Shown one piece after another: positions 1 to 6,110 of a stretch of DNA of 11,203 nt. Origin of the DNA: Christensenella sp. UBA7707. Lineage in GTDB: Bacteria; Bacillota; Clostridia; Christensenellales; CAG-138. The first letter of the stretch is position 1, and each line of letters begins with the position of its first letter. The notes beneath the pieces are model-generated. The model was not told the origin of the DNA and did no database searches. It worked only from the letters and a program-made list of their open reading frames with translations. Location of the stretch: assembly GCA_002482435.1 (NCBI GenBank), contig DLFZ01000004.1:17906-29108 (forward strand). Direction: 5' to 3'. A program made the translations under genes and the position numbers.

Positions 1-779
1 CAAAGGCGCACAATCCCGCCGTTCCTTACACGGTGAAGGAAATTGCCGACGAGGCGTATGCCGCCTATCAAGCGGGCGCATCCATCATCCACCTGCATGT
101 GCGCGAGGACGATGGGACCCCCACGCAAAGCGCCGCGCGCTTCAAGGCGTGTATGGATGCGATCTATGAAAAATGTCCCGATGTGATCATTCAACCCTCC
201 ACGGGCGGAGCGGTGGGCATGACCAATGACGAGCGCCTGCAGCCCATCACCCTCAACCCCGAAATGGCCACGCTCGACTGCGGCACCTGCAACTTTGGCG
301 GCGACGATATTTTTGTGAACACCGAGAACATGATCATCGACTTTGCCAACAAAATGAACGAACGCGGCATCAAACCCGAGCTTGAGGTGTTTGATAAGGG
401 CATGATCGACATGGCGTTAAGGCTCCACAAGAAGGGCTTTATCAAAACGCCCATGCACTTTGACTTCGTGCTTGGCGTAAACGGCGGCATCTCCGGTGAG
501 CCGCGCGACCTCGTTTTTATGAAGGAAAGCATTCCCGTGGGGGCAACGTGGACGGCCGCCGGGGTAGGGCGCTACGCGTTCCCTACAGCAGCGCTTACGA
601 TCATTATGGGCGGCAATGTTCGCATCGGCTTTGAGGACAATGTGTACCTCGAAAAAGGCGTGCTCGCAAAGAGCAACGGCGAGCTTGTGGAAAAGGTGGT
701 AAGGCTTGCAAAAGAGCTTGGCCGGGCCGTTGCCACGCCGGATGAGGCACGCGCCATCCTCTCCATCCCAAAGCGTTAA
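1..779 (+). CDS. kce: 3-keto-5-aminohexanoate cleavage enzyme (5' end cut by window)
   Basis: Condenses 5-amino-3-oxohexanoate with acetyl-CoA to give acetoacetate and L-3-aminobutyryl-CoA, the carbon-splitting step of lysine fermentation. The open frame enters from the left edge (first full codon at base 3), and 258 residues are visible. The family is about 272-276 aa, so roughly 15 N-terminal residues are missing, including the region of the family's active-site Glu. The GTG at 33 is internal, because conserved sequence (AHNPAVPYTVKEIADE) continues upstream of it. Visible marks are the metal-binding IIHLHVREDDG loop (His30 and His32 of the fragment), the QPSTGG segment, and GFEDNVY near the C-terminus (Glu211, Asp212), which matches the Zn-ligand and catalytic pair known in Kce. 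Members of this family (formerly DUF849) can act on other beta-keto acids, but the adjacent kdd and kam genes make Kce very likely. It is followed by kdd after 53 bases. Confidence 0.95.
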   Translation, partial: KAHNPAVPYTVKEIADEAYAAYQAGASIIHLHVREDDGTPTQSAARFKACMDAIYEKCPDVIIQPSTGGAVGMTNDERLQPITLNPEMATLDCGTCNFGGDDIFVNTENMIIDFANKMNERGIKPELEVFDKGMIDMALRLHKKGFIKTPMHFDFVLGVNGGISGEPRDLVFMKESIPVGATWTAAGVGRYAFPTAALTIIMGGNVRIGFEDNVYLEKGVLAKSNGELVEKVVRLAKELGRAVATPDEARAILSIPKR

Positions 780-832
780 CATCGGTTTCTAAATAAAATC
801 TTAATTTTAAAAAGCATGGAGGATAGTTTCAA
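780..832 (+). promoter_or_regulatory. kce-kdd spacer with small AT-rich inverted repeat and kdd ribosome binding site
   Basis: This 53-base spacer is much more AT-rich than the flanking genes. It holds a perfect 6-base inverted repeat, TAAAAT-CTTA-ATTTTA (794-809), and a strong GGAGG (818-822) placed 10 bases before the kdd ATG. TAAAAT could serve as a -10 element, but no -35 hexamer lies at a suitable distance. I therefore read it as an intercistronic spacer, possibly with a weak internal promoter, rather than as a proven promoter. Confidence 0.4.
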
Positions 833-1873
833 ATGGCAATGAAGGGCAACAAATACGGCATTCACCGCGTGATCGAACCGGCAGGCGTTTTGACGCAGGC
901 CGCGTGGAAGATCGACAACGACATGACCAAGCTTTATTCCAACGAGATCATCTGCGACGTCATCTCCCTCAACATCGACTCGGCCTCCTTCACGCAGATC
1001 AAGGAAGCCTGCAACCACGATGAAGAGAAGATCAAGGAAATGATCATGGGCATCGTTTCCGAGCGCGGCAAGCAGCAAAACCCCGTCACCGGCTCGGGCG
1101 GCATGTTCATCGGCAAAGTTGCCTACATCGGCGAAGACCTGAAGGATCGCGACCTGAAGGTTGGCGACAAAATCGCCTCGCTCGTTTCGCTTTCGTTGAC
1201 CCCGCTCAAAATCGAAAAGATCAAGGCCATCCACATGGACATCGACCGCGTGGACGTGGAAGCAAAGGCTGTTTTGTTTGAAAGCGGCATTTATGCCAAG
1301 CTGCCCGACGATATGAGCGAAGCCCTCGCCCTTGCCGCGCTCGACGTGGCCGGCGCTCCCGCACAGGCCCGCAAGCTTCCCAAGCCCGGCGACAGCGTGC
1401 TCGTCATCGGCGCAAACGGCAAGAGCGGCGTGCTTTGCTGCTACGAAGCAATGAAGCGCGTTGGCGAAAACGGCCGCGTGGTCGGCGTTGTGCGCCGCGA
1501 GAGCCAGGTGCAGAAGCTCATGGATCTCGGCGTGTGCCATGAGGTTGTCGTCGCTTCCGCAACGGAGCCCGTAGACGTGCTCGAAAAGGCGCTCAAGGCA
1601 AACGGCGGCAAAGAGTATGACGTTTCCATCAGCTGCGTCAACATCGAAGCTTGCGAGATGAGCGCCATATTGCCCGTACGCGACGAGGGCATCGTGTACT
1701 TCTTCTCCATGGCGACAAGCTTTACCCGCGCGGCGCTGGGTGCCGAGGGCATTGGCAAGGACGTGAACATGATCGTCGGCAACGGCTACTCCAAGGATCA
1801 TGCCGAGATCACGCTCAACGTGCTGCGCGAGAACGCGAAGATCCGCGAACTCTTCAACTCCATCTATTGCTAA
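833..1873 (+). CDS. kdd: L-erythro-3,5-diaminohexanoate dehydrogenase
   Basis: Oxidative deamination of 3,5-diaminohexanoate to 5-amino-3-oxohexanoate with reduction of NAD(P)+, a cytoplasmic step between KamDE and Kce in lysine fermentation. The 346-residue product is the usual length for the family. The N-terminus, KGNKYGIHRVIEPAGVLTQ, is characteristic of Kdd. A nucleotide-binding Rossmann motif is visible as VLVIGANGKSG (residues 189-199), followed by a second beta strand, RVVGVVRRESQ. The family shares a medium-chain-dehydrogenase-like fold but lacks the usual Zn-alcohol dehydrogenase signature. The ATG at 833 is preceded by GGAGG with a 10-base gap. Its position directly between kce and kamA supports the assignment. 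The long antisense open frame over this gene is a codon-usage shadow. Confidence 0.95.
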   Translation: MAMKGNKYGIHRVIEPAGVLTQAAWKIDNDMTKLYSNEIICDVISLNIDSASFTQIKEACNHDEEKIKEMIMGIVSERGKQQNPVTGSGGMFIGKVAYIGEDLKDRDLKVGDKIASLVSLSLTPLKIEKIKAIHMDIDRVDVEAKAVLFESGIYAKLPDDMSEALALAALDVAGAPAQARKLPKPGDSVLVIGANGKSGVLCCYEAMKRVGENGRVVGVVRRESQVQKLMDLGVCHEVVVASATEPVDVLEKALKANGGKEYDVSISCVNIEACEMSAILPVRDEGIVYFFSMATSFTRAALGAEGIGKDVNMIVGNGYSKDHAEITLNVLRENAKIRELFNSIYC

Positions 1874-1890
1874 AAGCCGCACCGCTAAGC

Positions 1891-1925
1891 TGCGCCGCAG
1901 GTCTTCTCCTTATTCCTGCGGCGCA
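1891..1925 (+). promoter_or_regulatory. Hairpin 1 in the kdd-kamA spacer (11-bp perfect stem)
   Basis: TGCGCCGCAGG (1891-1901) pairs perfectly with CCTGCGGCGCA (1915-1925) around a 13-base, pyrimidine-rich loop. It begins 17 bases after the kdd stop codon. No T-run follows the right arm (the next bases are TAAAACG), so it is not a canonical intrinsic terminator. A role in transcript processing, 3'-end protection of kdd mRNA or attenuation is possible but inferred. Confidence 0.6.
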
Positions 1926-1942
1926 TAAAACGGGCGTAAACA

Positions 1943-1973
1943 AGCGCGCCGCCCTTGCTGGAGGCGGCGCGCT
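1943..1973 (+). promoter_or_regulatory. Hairpin 2 in the kdd-kamA spacer (11-bp perfect stem)
   Basis: AGCGCGCCGCC (1943-1953) pairs perfectly with GGCGGCGCGCT (1963-1973) around the 9-base loop CTTGCTGGA. No T-tract follows (next bases CGGGGGTAAAG). It lies 17 bases after hairpin 1 and ends 45 bases before the kamA ribosome binding site. Both hairpins contain the 7-base core GCGCCGC / GCGGCGC, so an arm of one can in principle pair with an arm of the other. Confidence 0.6.
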
Positions 1974-2032
1974 CGGGGGTAAAGAGCATTTGGCCTTTCC
2001 TCAAACATGAAACTATGCAAGGAGCGGAACGC

Positions 2033-3286
2033 ATGAAACAATTCAATGGACGCGCGCTGTTTTCCGAGGTTCCCGACGAACAGTGGAACGACTGGAAATG
2101 GCAGGTCAAAAACCGCATCGAAACGCTCGATGAGCTGAAAAAATACATTGCACTCACGCCCGAAGAGGAAAACGGCGTGCGCGAGTGCCTGGGTGCGCTT
2201 CGTATGGCGATTACGCCGTATTACCTTTCGCTCATCGACCCAAACGACCCGCACGACCCCGTGCGCAAGCAGGCGATCCCCACGGCGAGCGAGCTTCATA
2301 ATGCCGCGGCCGACCTAAGGGATCCGCTGCATGAGGATACGGATTCCCCCGTGCCGGGGCTTACACACCGCTACCCAGACCGCGTACTGATGCTCATCAC
2401 CGACCAATGCGCCATGTATTGCCGCCATTGTACGCGCAGGCGCTTTGCCGGGCAGAAGGACAGCGCTGTGCCGCGCTCGCAGGTGGATAAGTGCATCGAA
2501 TATGTGCGCAACACACCCACCGTGCGCGACGTGCTTTTGAGCGGCGGCGACGCGCTCATTCAATCCGACGAGATGCTGGAATACATCATTTCGAGCCTTC
2601 GCGCCATTGAGCATGTGGAAATCATCCGCATCGGCTCGCGCACGCCGGTGGTGATGCCCCAGCGCATCACGACCGCGCTTTGCGATATGCTCAAAAAGTA
2701 CCATCCCGTTTGGCTCAATACGCATTTCAACCACCCCAACGAGATCACGCCGGAATCCGCCGCGGCGTGCGCGCGCCTTGCAGACGCGGGCATTCCTCTG
2801 GGCAACCAGAGCGTGCTTCTCGCCGGCGTGAACGACTGCGTGCATGTGATGAAAAAACTTGTGCACGAGCTTGTCAAAATCCGCGTGCGCCCGTATTACA
2901 TCTACCAGTGCGACCTTTCCTTGGGCCTTTCGCATTTCCGCACGCCGGTTTCCAAGGGCATCGAGATCATTGAGTCGCTTCGCGGGCATACCTCCGGCTT
3001 CGCCGTGCCTACCTTTGTGGTGGATGCACCCGGCGGCGGTGGCAAAACGCCCGTTATGCCCAATTACATCATCAGCCAAGCGCCGCACAAGGTGGTTCTG
3101 CGCAATTTTGAAGGCGTCATCACCACCTACACCGAGCCGGAGCACTATGAGGAAACCTGCAACTGCGAGGTCTGCCGCGGCGAGCGGCCAAAGAAGCTCG
3201 TGGGTGTAGCGGGGCTTCTCGAAGGGCAAACGCTCTCCATGGAACCAAAAGACCTCGAGCGCAGCAAAAGAACCCACCACGAATGA
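2033..3286 (+). CDS. kamA: L-lysine 2,3-aminomutase (radical SAM, PLP)
   Basis: Interconverts L-lysine and L-beta-lysine, the first step of the pathway, using a [4Fe-4S] cluster, S-adenosylmethionine and PLP. I place the start at ATG 2033, giving 417 aa against 416 in the Clostridium subterminale enzyme, because AAGGAG (2019-2024) lies 8 bases upstream and the family N-terminus begins there. The in-frame TTG at 1955 would add 26 residues encoded partly by a hairpin. Visible residues are the radical-SAM cluster CAMYCRHC (Cys126, Cys130, Cys133), the SGGD motif (170-173), substrate-binding Asp294 and Asp331, PLP lysine Lys338 in GGGGKTPVMPNY, and Zn ligands Cys269, Cys376, Cys378 and Cys381. 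All sit one residue beyond the published C. subterminale positions as I recall them. The full C-terminal Zn/tetramer region separates it from short EpmB-type homologues. A hairpin terminator follows. Confidence 0.97.
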   Translation: MKQFNGRALFSEVPDEQWNDWKWQVKNRIETLDELKKYIALTPEEENGVRECLGALRMAITPYYLSLIDPNDPHDPVRKQAIPTASELHNAAADLRDPLHEDTDSPVPGLTHRYPDRVLMLITDQCAMYCRHCTRRRFAGQKDSAVPRSQVDKCIEYVRNTPTVRDVLLSGGDALIQSDEMLEYIISSLRAIEHVEIIRIGSRTPVVMPQRITTALCDMLKKYHPVWLNTHFNHPNEITPESAAACARLADAGIPLGNQSVLLAGVNDCVHVMKKLVHELVKIRVRPYYIYQCDLSLGLSHFRTPVSKGIEIIESLRGHTSGFAVPTFVVDAPGGGGKTPVMPNYIISQAPHKVVLRNFEGVITTYTEPEHYEETCNCEVCRGERPKKLVGVAGLLEGQTLSMEPKDLERSKRTHHE

Positions 3287-3294
3287 CCGCATGT

Positions 3295-3324
3295 TTGAAA
3301 AAGTGCCGTAAGGCACTTTTTCAA
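3295..3324 (+). terminator. Intrinsic terminator after kamA
   Basis: TTGAAAAAGTGCC (3295-3307) and GGCACTTTTTCAA (3312-3324) form a perfect 13-bp stem capped by the GNRA-type tetraloop GTAA. The T5 run lies in the right arm and an A5 run in the left arm, so it could act in both directions. It starts 9 bases after the kamA stop codon. If it is efficient, kamDE needs its own promoter or depends on readthrough. Confidence 0.75.
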
Positions 3325-3498
3325 GGTACTCAATCCTTCAAAACCATTCGTTGGGGATGGCGGAGGCAAGGTACCTAGTTTCGTAAAGGGCTTGCCGAGT
3401 TTTGCCGAAAAAAGGGAAACGAACAAACCATATGACAAGTTTGTCACACGTAGCTTTTCGGCAAAAACAGGAAAACAGGACAAAAAGTAAGTAAATAA
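3325..3498. repeat. Noncoding stretch with nested inverted repeats between kamA and kamD; possible intergenic repeat element
   Basis: No credible gene lies here. The sequence has a perfect 12-bp inverted repeat, TTTTGCCGAAAA (3400-3411) with TTTTCGGCAAAA (3455-3466), enclosing a compact palindrome, TGACAA-GT-TTGTCA (3433-3446). Base composition is A-rich and unlike the flanking genes. A minus-strand open frame (3145-3483) runs through it and into kamA antisense. I treat that frame as spurious, since its middle part is encoded by the terminator palindrome. The combination of hairpin terminator and internal inverted repeats resembles dispersed intergenic repeat elements, but copy number cannot be judged from one window. 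No convincing -35/-10 pair for kamD was found. Confidence 0.45.
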
Positions 3499-3530
3499 TT
3501 TTCAAAACCGCGTCGCGCGGATTTTGAAAG
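3499..3530 (+). promoter_or_regulatory. Stem-loop immediately upstream of the kamD ribosome binding site
   Basis: TTTCAAAACCGCG (3500-3512) pairs with CGCGG and TTTTGAAA (3516-3520, 3522-3529) across a single bulged A at 3521 and a TCG loop. This gives 13 base pairs plus a possible G-T closing pair. The stem ends five bases before the GGAGG (3535-3539) of kamD. It could protect the 5' end of a processed kamDE message or modulate its translation. It may also be the distal end of the repeat-like segment to its left. Confidence 0.5.
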
Positions 3531-3543
3531 AATTGGAGGAATT

Positions 3544-5103
3544 ATGCAGAGCAAGCTCAGCTTGAACGAATCGCTCGTGAAAAGCGCGCGGGCAAGCGCA
3601 CGCCGCGTTGCACTCGATACGCAGCGGTTCATCGACTTGAATACCACCGTGGCGGTGGAACGCGCTGTTTGCCGGCTGTTGGGCGTGGACGGCGTGAATG
3701 CCGATGAGGTGCCGCTTCCAAACGTGGTGGTGGAGCACCTGCGCGAAAAAGGCGTACTGTCCTCGGGCGCTGCATACTTTCTCGGAAACGCCGCTGCGGA
3801 AGCAGGGCTTACACCGCAGGCCGCAGCCGAGGCTGTGGCGGAAGGGACGCTTGATTTAACAAAGCTTAAGCCGCATACCCAAGCGGAAATTCGCGCCGCC
3901 ATCATGCCATATGCCGTAAAAAGCGTGGAGCGCATCCGCACAAACGTCGCGCAGCGAAACGCGTTTTTTGAACAGCATCCGGATAAGGAAGGCCCGTACC
4001 TTTATGTAATCGTGGCCACGGGCAACATCCATGAGGACATCGTACAGGCCAAGGCCGCTGCCAAGCAGGGCGCGGATGTGATCGCCGTAATTCGCACCAC
4101 CGGCCAGAGCCTTCTTGACTATGTGCCTTACGGCGCGACCACGGAGGGCTTCGGCGGCACCTACGCTACGCAAGAAAACTTCCGCCTCATGCGAAAGGCG
4201 CTTGACGAAGTGGGCGAACAGGAAGGCCGCTACATCCGCTTATGCAACTACTGTTCAGGCCTGTGTATGCCGGAAATTGCCGCGATGGGCGCATTGGAGC
4301 GGCTTGACGTCATGCTCAACGACGCGCTTTACGGCATTCTTTTCCGCGACATCAACATGCAGCGTACCATCGTGGATCAGTACTTTTCACGCGTCATCAA
4401 CGCGTTTGCGGGCGTTATCATCAACACCGGCGAGGACAATTACCTCACCACCGCGGATGCTGTAGAGGAGGCACATACGGTGCTCGCCTCGCAGTTTTTG
4501 AACGAGCAGTTTGCAGTTTGCGCTGGGCTTCCCGAGGAACAAATGGGCCTTGGGCACGCGTTTGAAATAAGCCCTGACGTTGAAAACGGCTTCCTTTATG
4601 AGCTTGCGCAGGCGCAGATGGCGCGGGAAATCTTCCCCAACGCCCCCTTGAAGTACATGCCGCCCACCAAGTTTATGACAGGCAACATCTTCCGCGGGCA
4701 TGTGCAGGACGCGCTTTTCAACATGGTCACCATTGTCACTGGTCAGAAAATCCACCTTCTTGGCATGATGACGGAGGCCATCCATACCCCGCTCATGAGC
4801 GACCGTGCGCTTGCCATTGAAAACGCGCGCTACATCTTCCGCACCATGAAGGATCTGGGTGGTGAGATTACGTTCAAAGAAGGTGGCATCATCGCCGAGC
4901 GCGCCAATGAGGTGCTTGTAAAAGCGGCGGCGCTTCTGAAGGAAATTGAGCAGATCGGGCTTTTCGGCACGCTTGAGCGCGGCATTTTTGCGGACATCAA
5001 GCGCGGGCGCACGGCCGGTAAGGGTCTTACGGGCGTGGTGCAAAAGGATGCCGTGTATTTTAACCCCTTCATAGAGTTGATGCGCAGGGAGGAAGAGGCA
5101 TGA
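3544..5103 (+). CDS. kamD: beta-lysine (lysine) 5,6-aminomutase, alpha subunit
   Basis: Large subunit of the adenosylcobalamin- and PLP-dependent mutase that moves the terminal amino group of L-beta-lysine (or D-lysine) to carbon 5, forming 3,5-diaminohexanoate. The product has 519 aa, close to the roughly 516 of the Clostridium sticklandii subunit. It forms the TIM barrel that holds PLP and substrate. Residues at positions reported for PLP and substrate contacts in the C. sticklandii structure, as I recall them, are present with the same numbers: Arg184, Ser189, Ser238, Tyr263, Asn299 and Lys370. The ATG at 3544 is preceded by GGAGG (3535-3539) with a short 4-base gap. The stop codon overlaps the kamE start (ATGA), which suggests translational coupling of the two subunits. 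D-ornithine 4,5-aminomutase OraE is related, but is a single larger chain carrying the B12 domain. Confidence 0.95.
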   Translation: MQSKLSLNESLVKSARASARRVALDTQRFIDLNTTVAVERAVCRLLGVDGVNADEVPLPNVVVEHLREKGVLSSGAAYFLGNAAAEAGLTPQAAAEAVAEGTLDLTKLKPHTQAEIRAAIMPYAVKSVERIRTNVAQRNAFFEQHPDKEGPYLYVIVATGNIHEDIVQAKAAAKQGADVIAVIRTTGQSLLDYVPYGATTEGFGGTYATQENFRLMRKALDEVGEQEGRYIRLCNYCSGLCMPEIAAMGALERLDVMLNDALYGILFRDINMQRTIVDQYFSRVINAFAGVIINTGEDNYLTTADAVEEAHTVLASQFLNEQFAVCAGLPEEQMGLGHAFEISPDVENGFLYELAQAQMAREIFPNAPLKYMPPTKFMTGNIFRGHVQDALFNMVTIVTGQKIHLLGMMTEAIHTPLMSDRALAIENARYIFRTMKDLGGEITFKEGGIIAERANEVLVKAAALLKEIEQIGLFGTLERGIFADIKRGRTAGKGLTGVVQKDAVYFNPFIELMRREEEA

Positions 5104-5891
5104 GCAGCGGTCTTTACAACACTTCCAACAAAAATTTTGACAAAAGCCTTGACTTAACGCGCTTGCGCGCGTATGGTGATACTATGAACGATGGAAAGGT
5201 GCAACTTAGTTTCACCCTTCCCGTAAAAAATGACGACCGCGGTGAAGAAGCCGCACGCCAGCTCGCTCGTGCCATGGGCATTGAAGAACCCTCTGTTTCC
5301 CATCGGGAGCCGCTCGACAGCGAATATACTTTTTACGTCGTGTACGGCGCATGCGCGCACAGTGTGGATTATACCTCCATTCGCGTGCAGGCGGTAGAAA
5401 CGGATGTTATGGATATGGAGGCGTGCAACCGCTATATCCGCGAGCACATTGGCCGCAAGGTCGTTATGGTGGGCGCATCCACCGGCACCGACGCGCATAC
5501 CGTAGGTATTGACGCGATCATGAACCGAAAGGGCTTTGCAGGCCACTACGGCCTTGAGCGCTACGAAATGATCGACGCGTATAATCTGGGTGCGCAGGTG
5601 GAAAACGAGGACTTTGTAAAAAAGGCCGTCGAGCTCAACGCAGACGTGCTGCTCGTATCCCAGACCGTTACCCAAAAAGACGTTCACATTCAAAACCTCA
5701 CCGAGCTTGTGGAGCTTTTGGAGGCGGAAGGCCTGAGGGAACGTTTTATTCTCTGCTGCGGCGGCGCGCGCGTAACGCACGAGCTTGCCAAGGAACTCGG
5801 CTACGATGCGGGCTTCGGTCCGCAAAAATACGCGGAGGACGTTGCCTCCTTCGCCATACAGGAAATGGTGCAGCGCAAACTTATAAAATAG
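5100..5891 (+). CDS. kamE: beta-lysine (lysine) 5,6-aminomutase, beta subunit (B12-binding)
   Basis: Small subunit of the KamDE mutase. It carries the adenosylcobalamin-binding Rossmann domain and supplies the lysine that forms the internal aldimine with PLP. The product has 263 aa. An N-terminal dimerisation region (about 1-115) precedes the B12 domain (about 118-260). The base-off/His-on motif DAHTVG (Asp131, His133, Gly136) is visible, with His133 as the expected cobalt ligand. Lys144 in MNRKGFAGHYG matches the PLP lysine of the C. sticklandii enzyme at the same number. The later LLVSQTVTQ (184-192) and LCCGGARV (218-225) segments are typical of the B12 domain. The start at 5100 overlaps the kamD stop by four bases and has GGAGG (5088-5092) seven bases upstream. 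A strong terminator 42 bases downstream closes the lysine block. Confidence 0.96.
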   Translation: MSSGLYNTSNKNFDKSLDLTRLRAYGDTMNDGKVQLSFTLPVKNDDRGEEAARQLARAMGIEEPSVSHREPLDSEYTFYVVYGACAHSVDYTSIRVQAVETDVMDMEACNRYIREHIGRKVVMVGASTGTDAHTVGIDAIMNRKGFAGHYGLERYEMIDAYNLGAQVENEDFVKKAVELNADVLLVSQTVTQKDVHIQNLTELVELLEAEGLRERFILCCGGARVTHELAKELGYDAGFGPQKYAEDVASFAIQEMVQRKLIK

Positions 5892-5932
5892 CGCGCACCG
5901 CGAAACCGGAGCAAACAAGGTTTTCTTTACTC

Positions 5933-5963
5933 AAAATGCCGCTCCGAAGAGCGGCATTTTTAT
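5933..5963 (+). terminator. Intrinsic terminator after kamE
   Basis: AAAATGCCGCTC (5933-5944) and GAGCGGCATTTT (5949-5960) form a perfect 12-bp stem with loop CGAA, followed by TAT so that the T-run is TTTTT. It lies 42 bases past the kamE stop. It separates the lysine genes from the acyl-CoA dehydrogenase-etfBA operon, which has its own regulatory site. Confidence 0.85.
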
Positions 5964-6041
5964 GCCCGGAAGCGCGCGAGGCGCCCTCTAATTAGCCCCC
6001 TGCCCGTGAAAAACGCGGCTCGGGGTTCTCCTAAACCCAAG

Positions 6042-6061
6042 ATTGTTAATAAATTAACAAT
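6042..6061. promoter_or_regulatory. Rex-type redox operator upstream of the acyl-CoA dehydrogenase-etfBA operon
   Basis: ATTGTTAATAAATTAACAAT is a perfect 9-2-9 inverted repeat and contains TTGTTAA-N4-TTAACAA, the consensus reported for the NADH-sensing repressor Rex in Clostridia and other Gram-positives. It sits 50 bases upstream of the dehydrogenase start and downstream of the kamE terminator, where an operator should be. In clostridia Rex represses butyryl-CoA and alcohol-forming genes when NAD+ is high and releases DNA when NADH binds. TTAACA inside the palindrome could serve as a -35 with TAAATA (6080-6085) as -10, but the 20-base gap is long, so the promoter itself is uncertain. The rex gene is not in the window. 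Confidence 0.85.
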
Positions 6062-6110
6062 AAATTCGCAAACAAACCCTAAATACGCAACACGCTGATG
6101 GAGGAGAATC

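Noticed and set aside
33..35. GTG as the start of kce
   Set aside because: Conserved family sequence continues in frame to the left window edge, so this is an internal valine codon of a truncated gene.
776..1882. 368-codon minus-strand open frame antisense to kdd
   Set aside because: Same codon-bias shadow effect. The translation is low-complexity His/Ala/Asp-rich and kdd on the + strand is unambiguous.
1990..2019. Possible promoter TTGGCC-N18-TATGCA before kamA
   Set aside because: Both hexamers are weak and the -10 overlaps the kamA ribosome binding site, which would remove it from the transcript.
1955..2032. In-frame TTG start extending kamA by 26 residues
   Set aside because: The extension is encoded partly by the right arm of hairpin 2 and has no family counterpart. 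ATG 2033 has AAGGAG at ideal spacing and gives the normal length.
3145..3483. Minus-strand open frame of 112 codons across the kamA-kamD gap
   Set aside because: Its C-terminal half is antisense to kamA, its middle is encoded by the terminator palindrome, and it has no ribosome binding site. More likely a by-product of a repeated intergenic sequence than a protein gene.
3287..3543. Cobalamin or lysine riboswitch upstream of kamDE
   Set aside because: No B12-box or lysine-aptamer conserved elements could be recognised. Only simple hairpins and inverted repeats are present.
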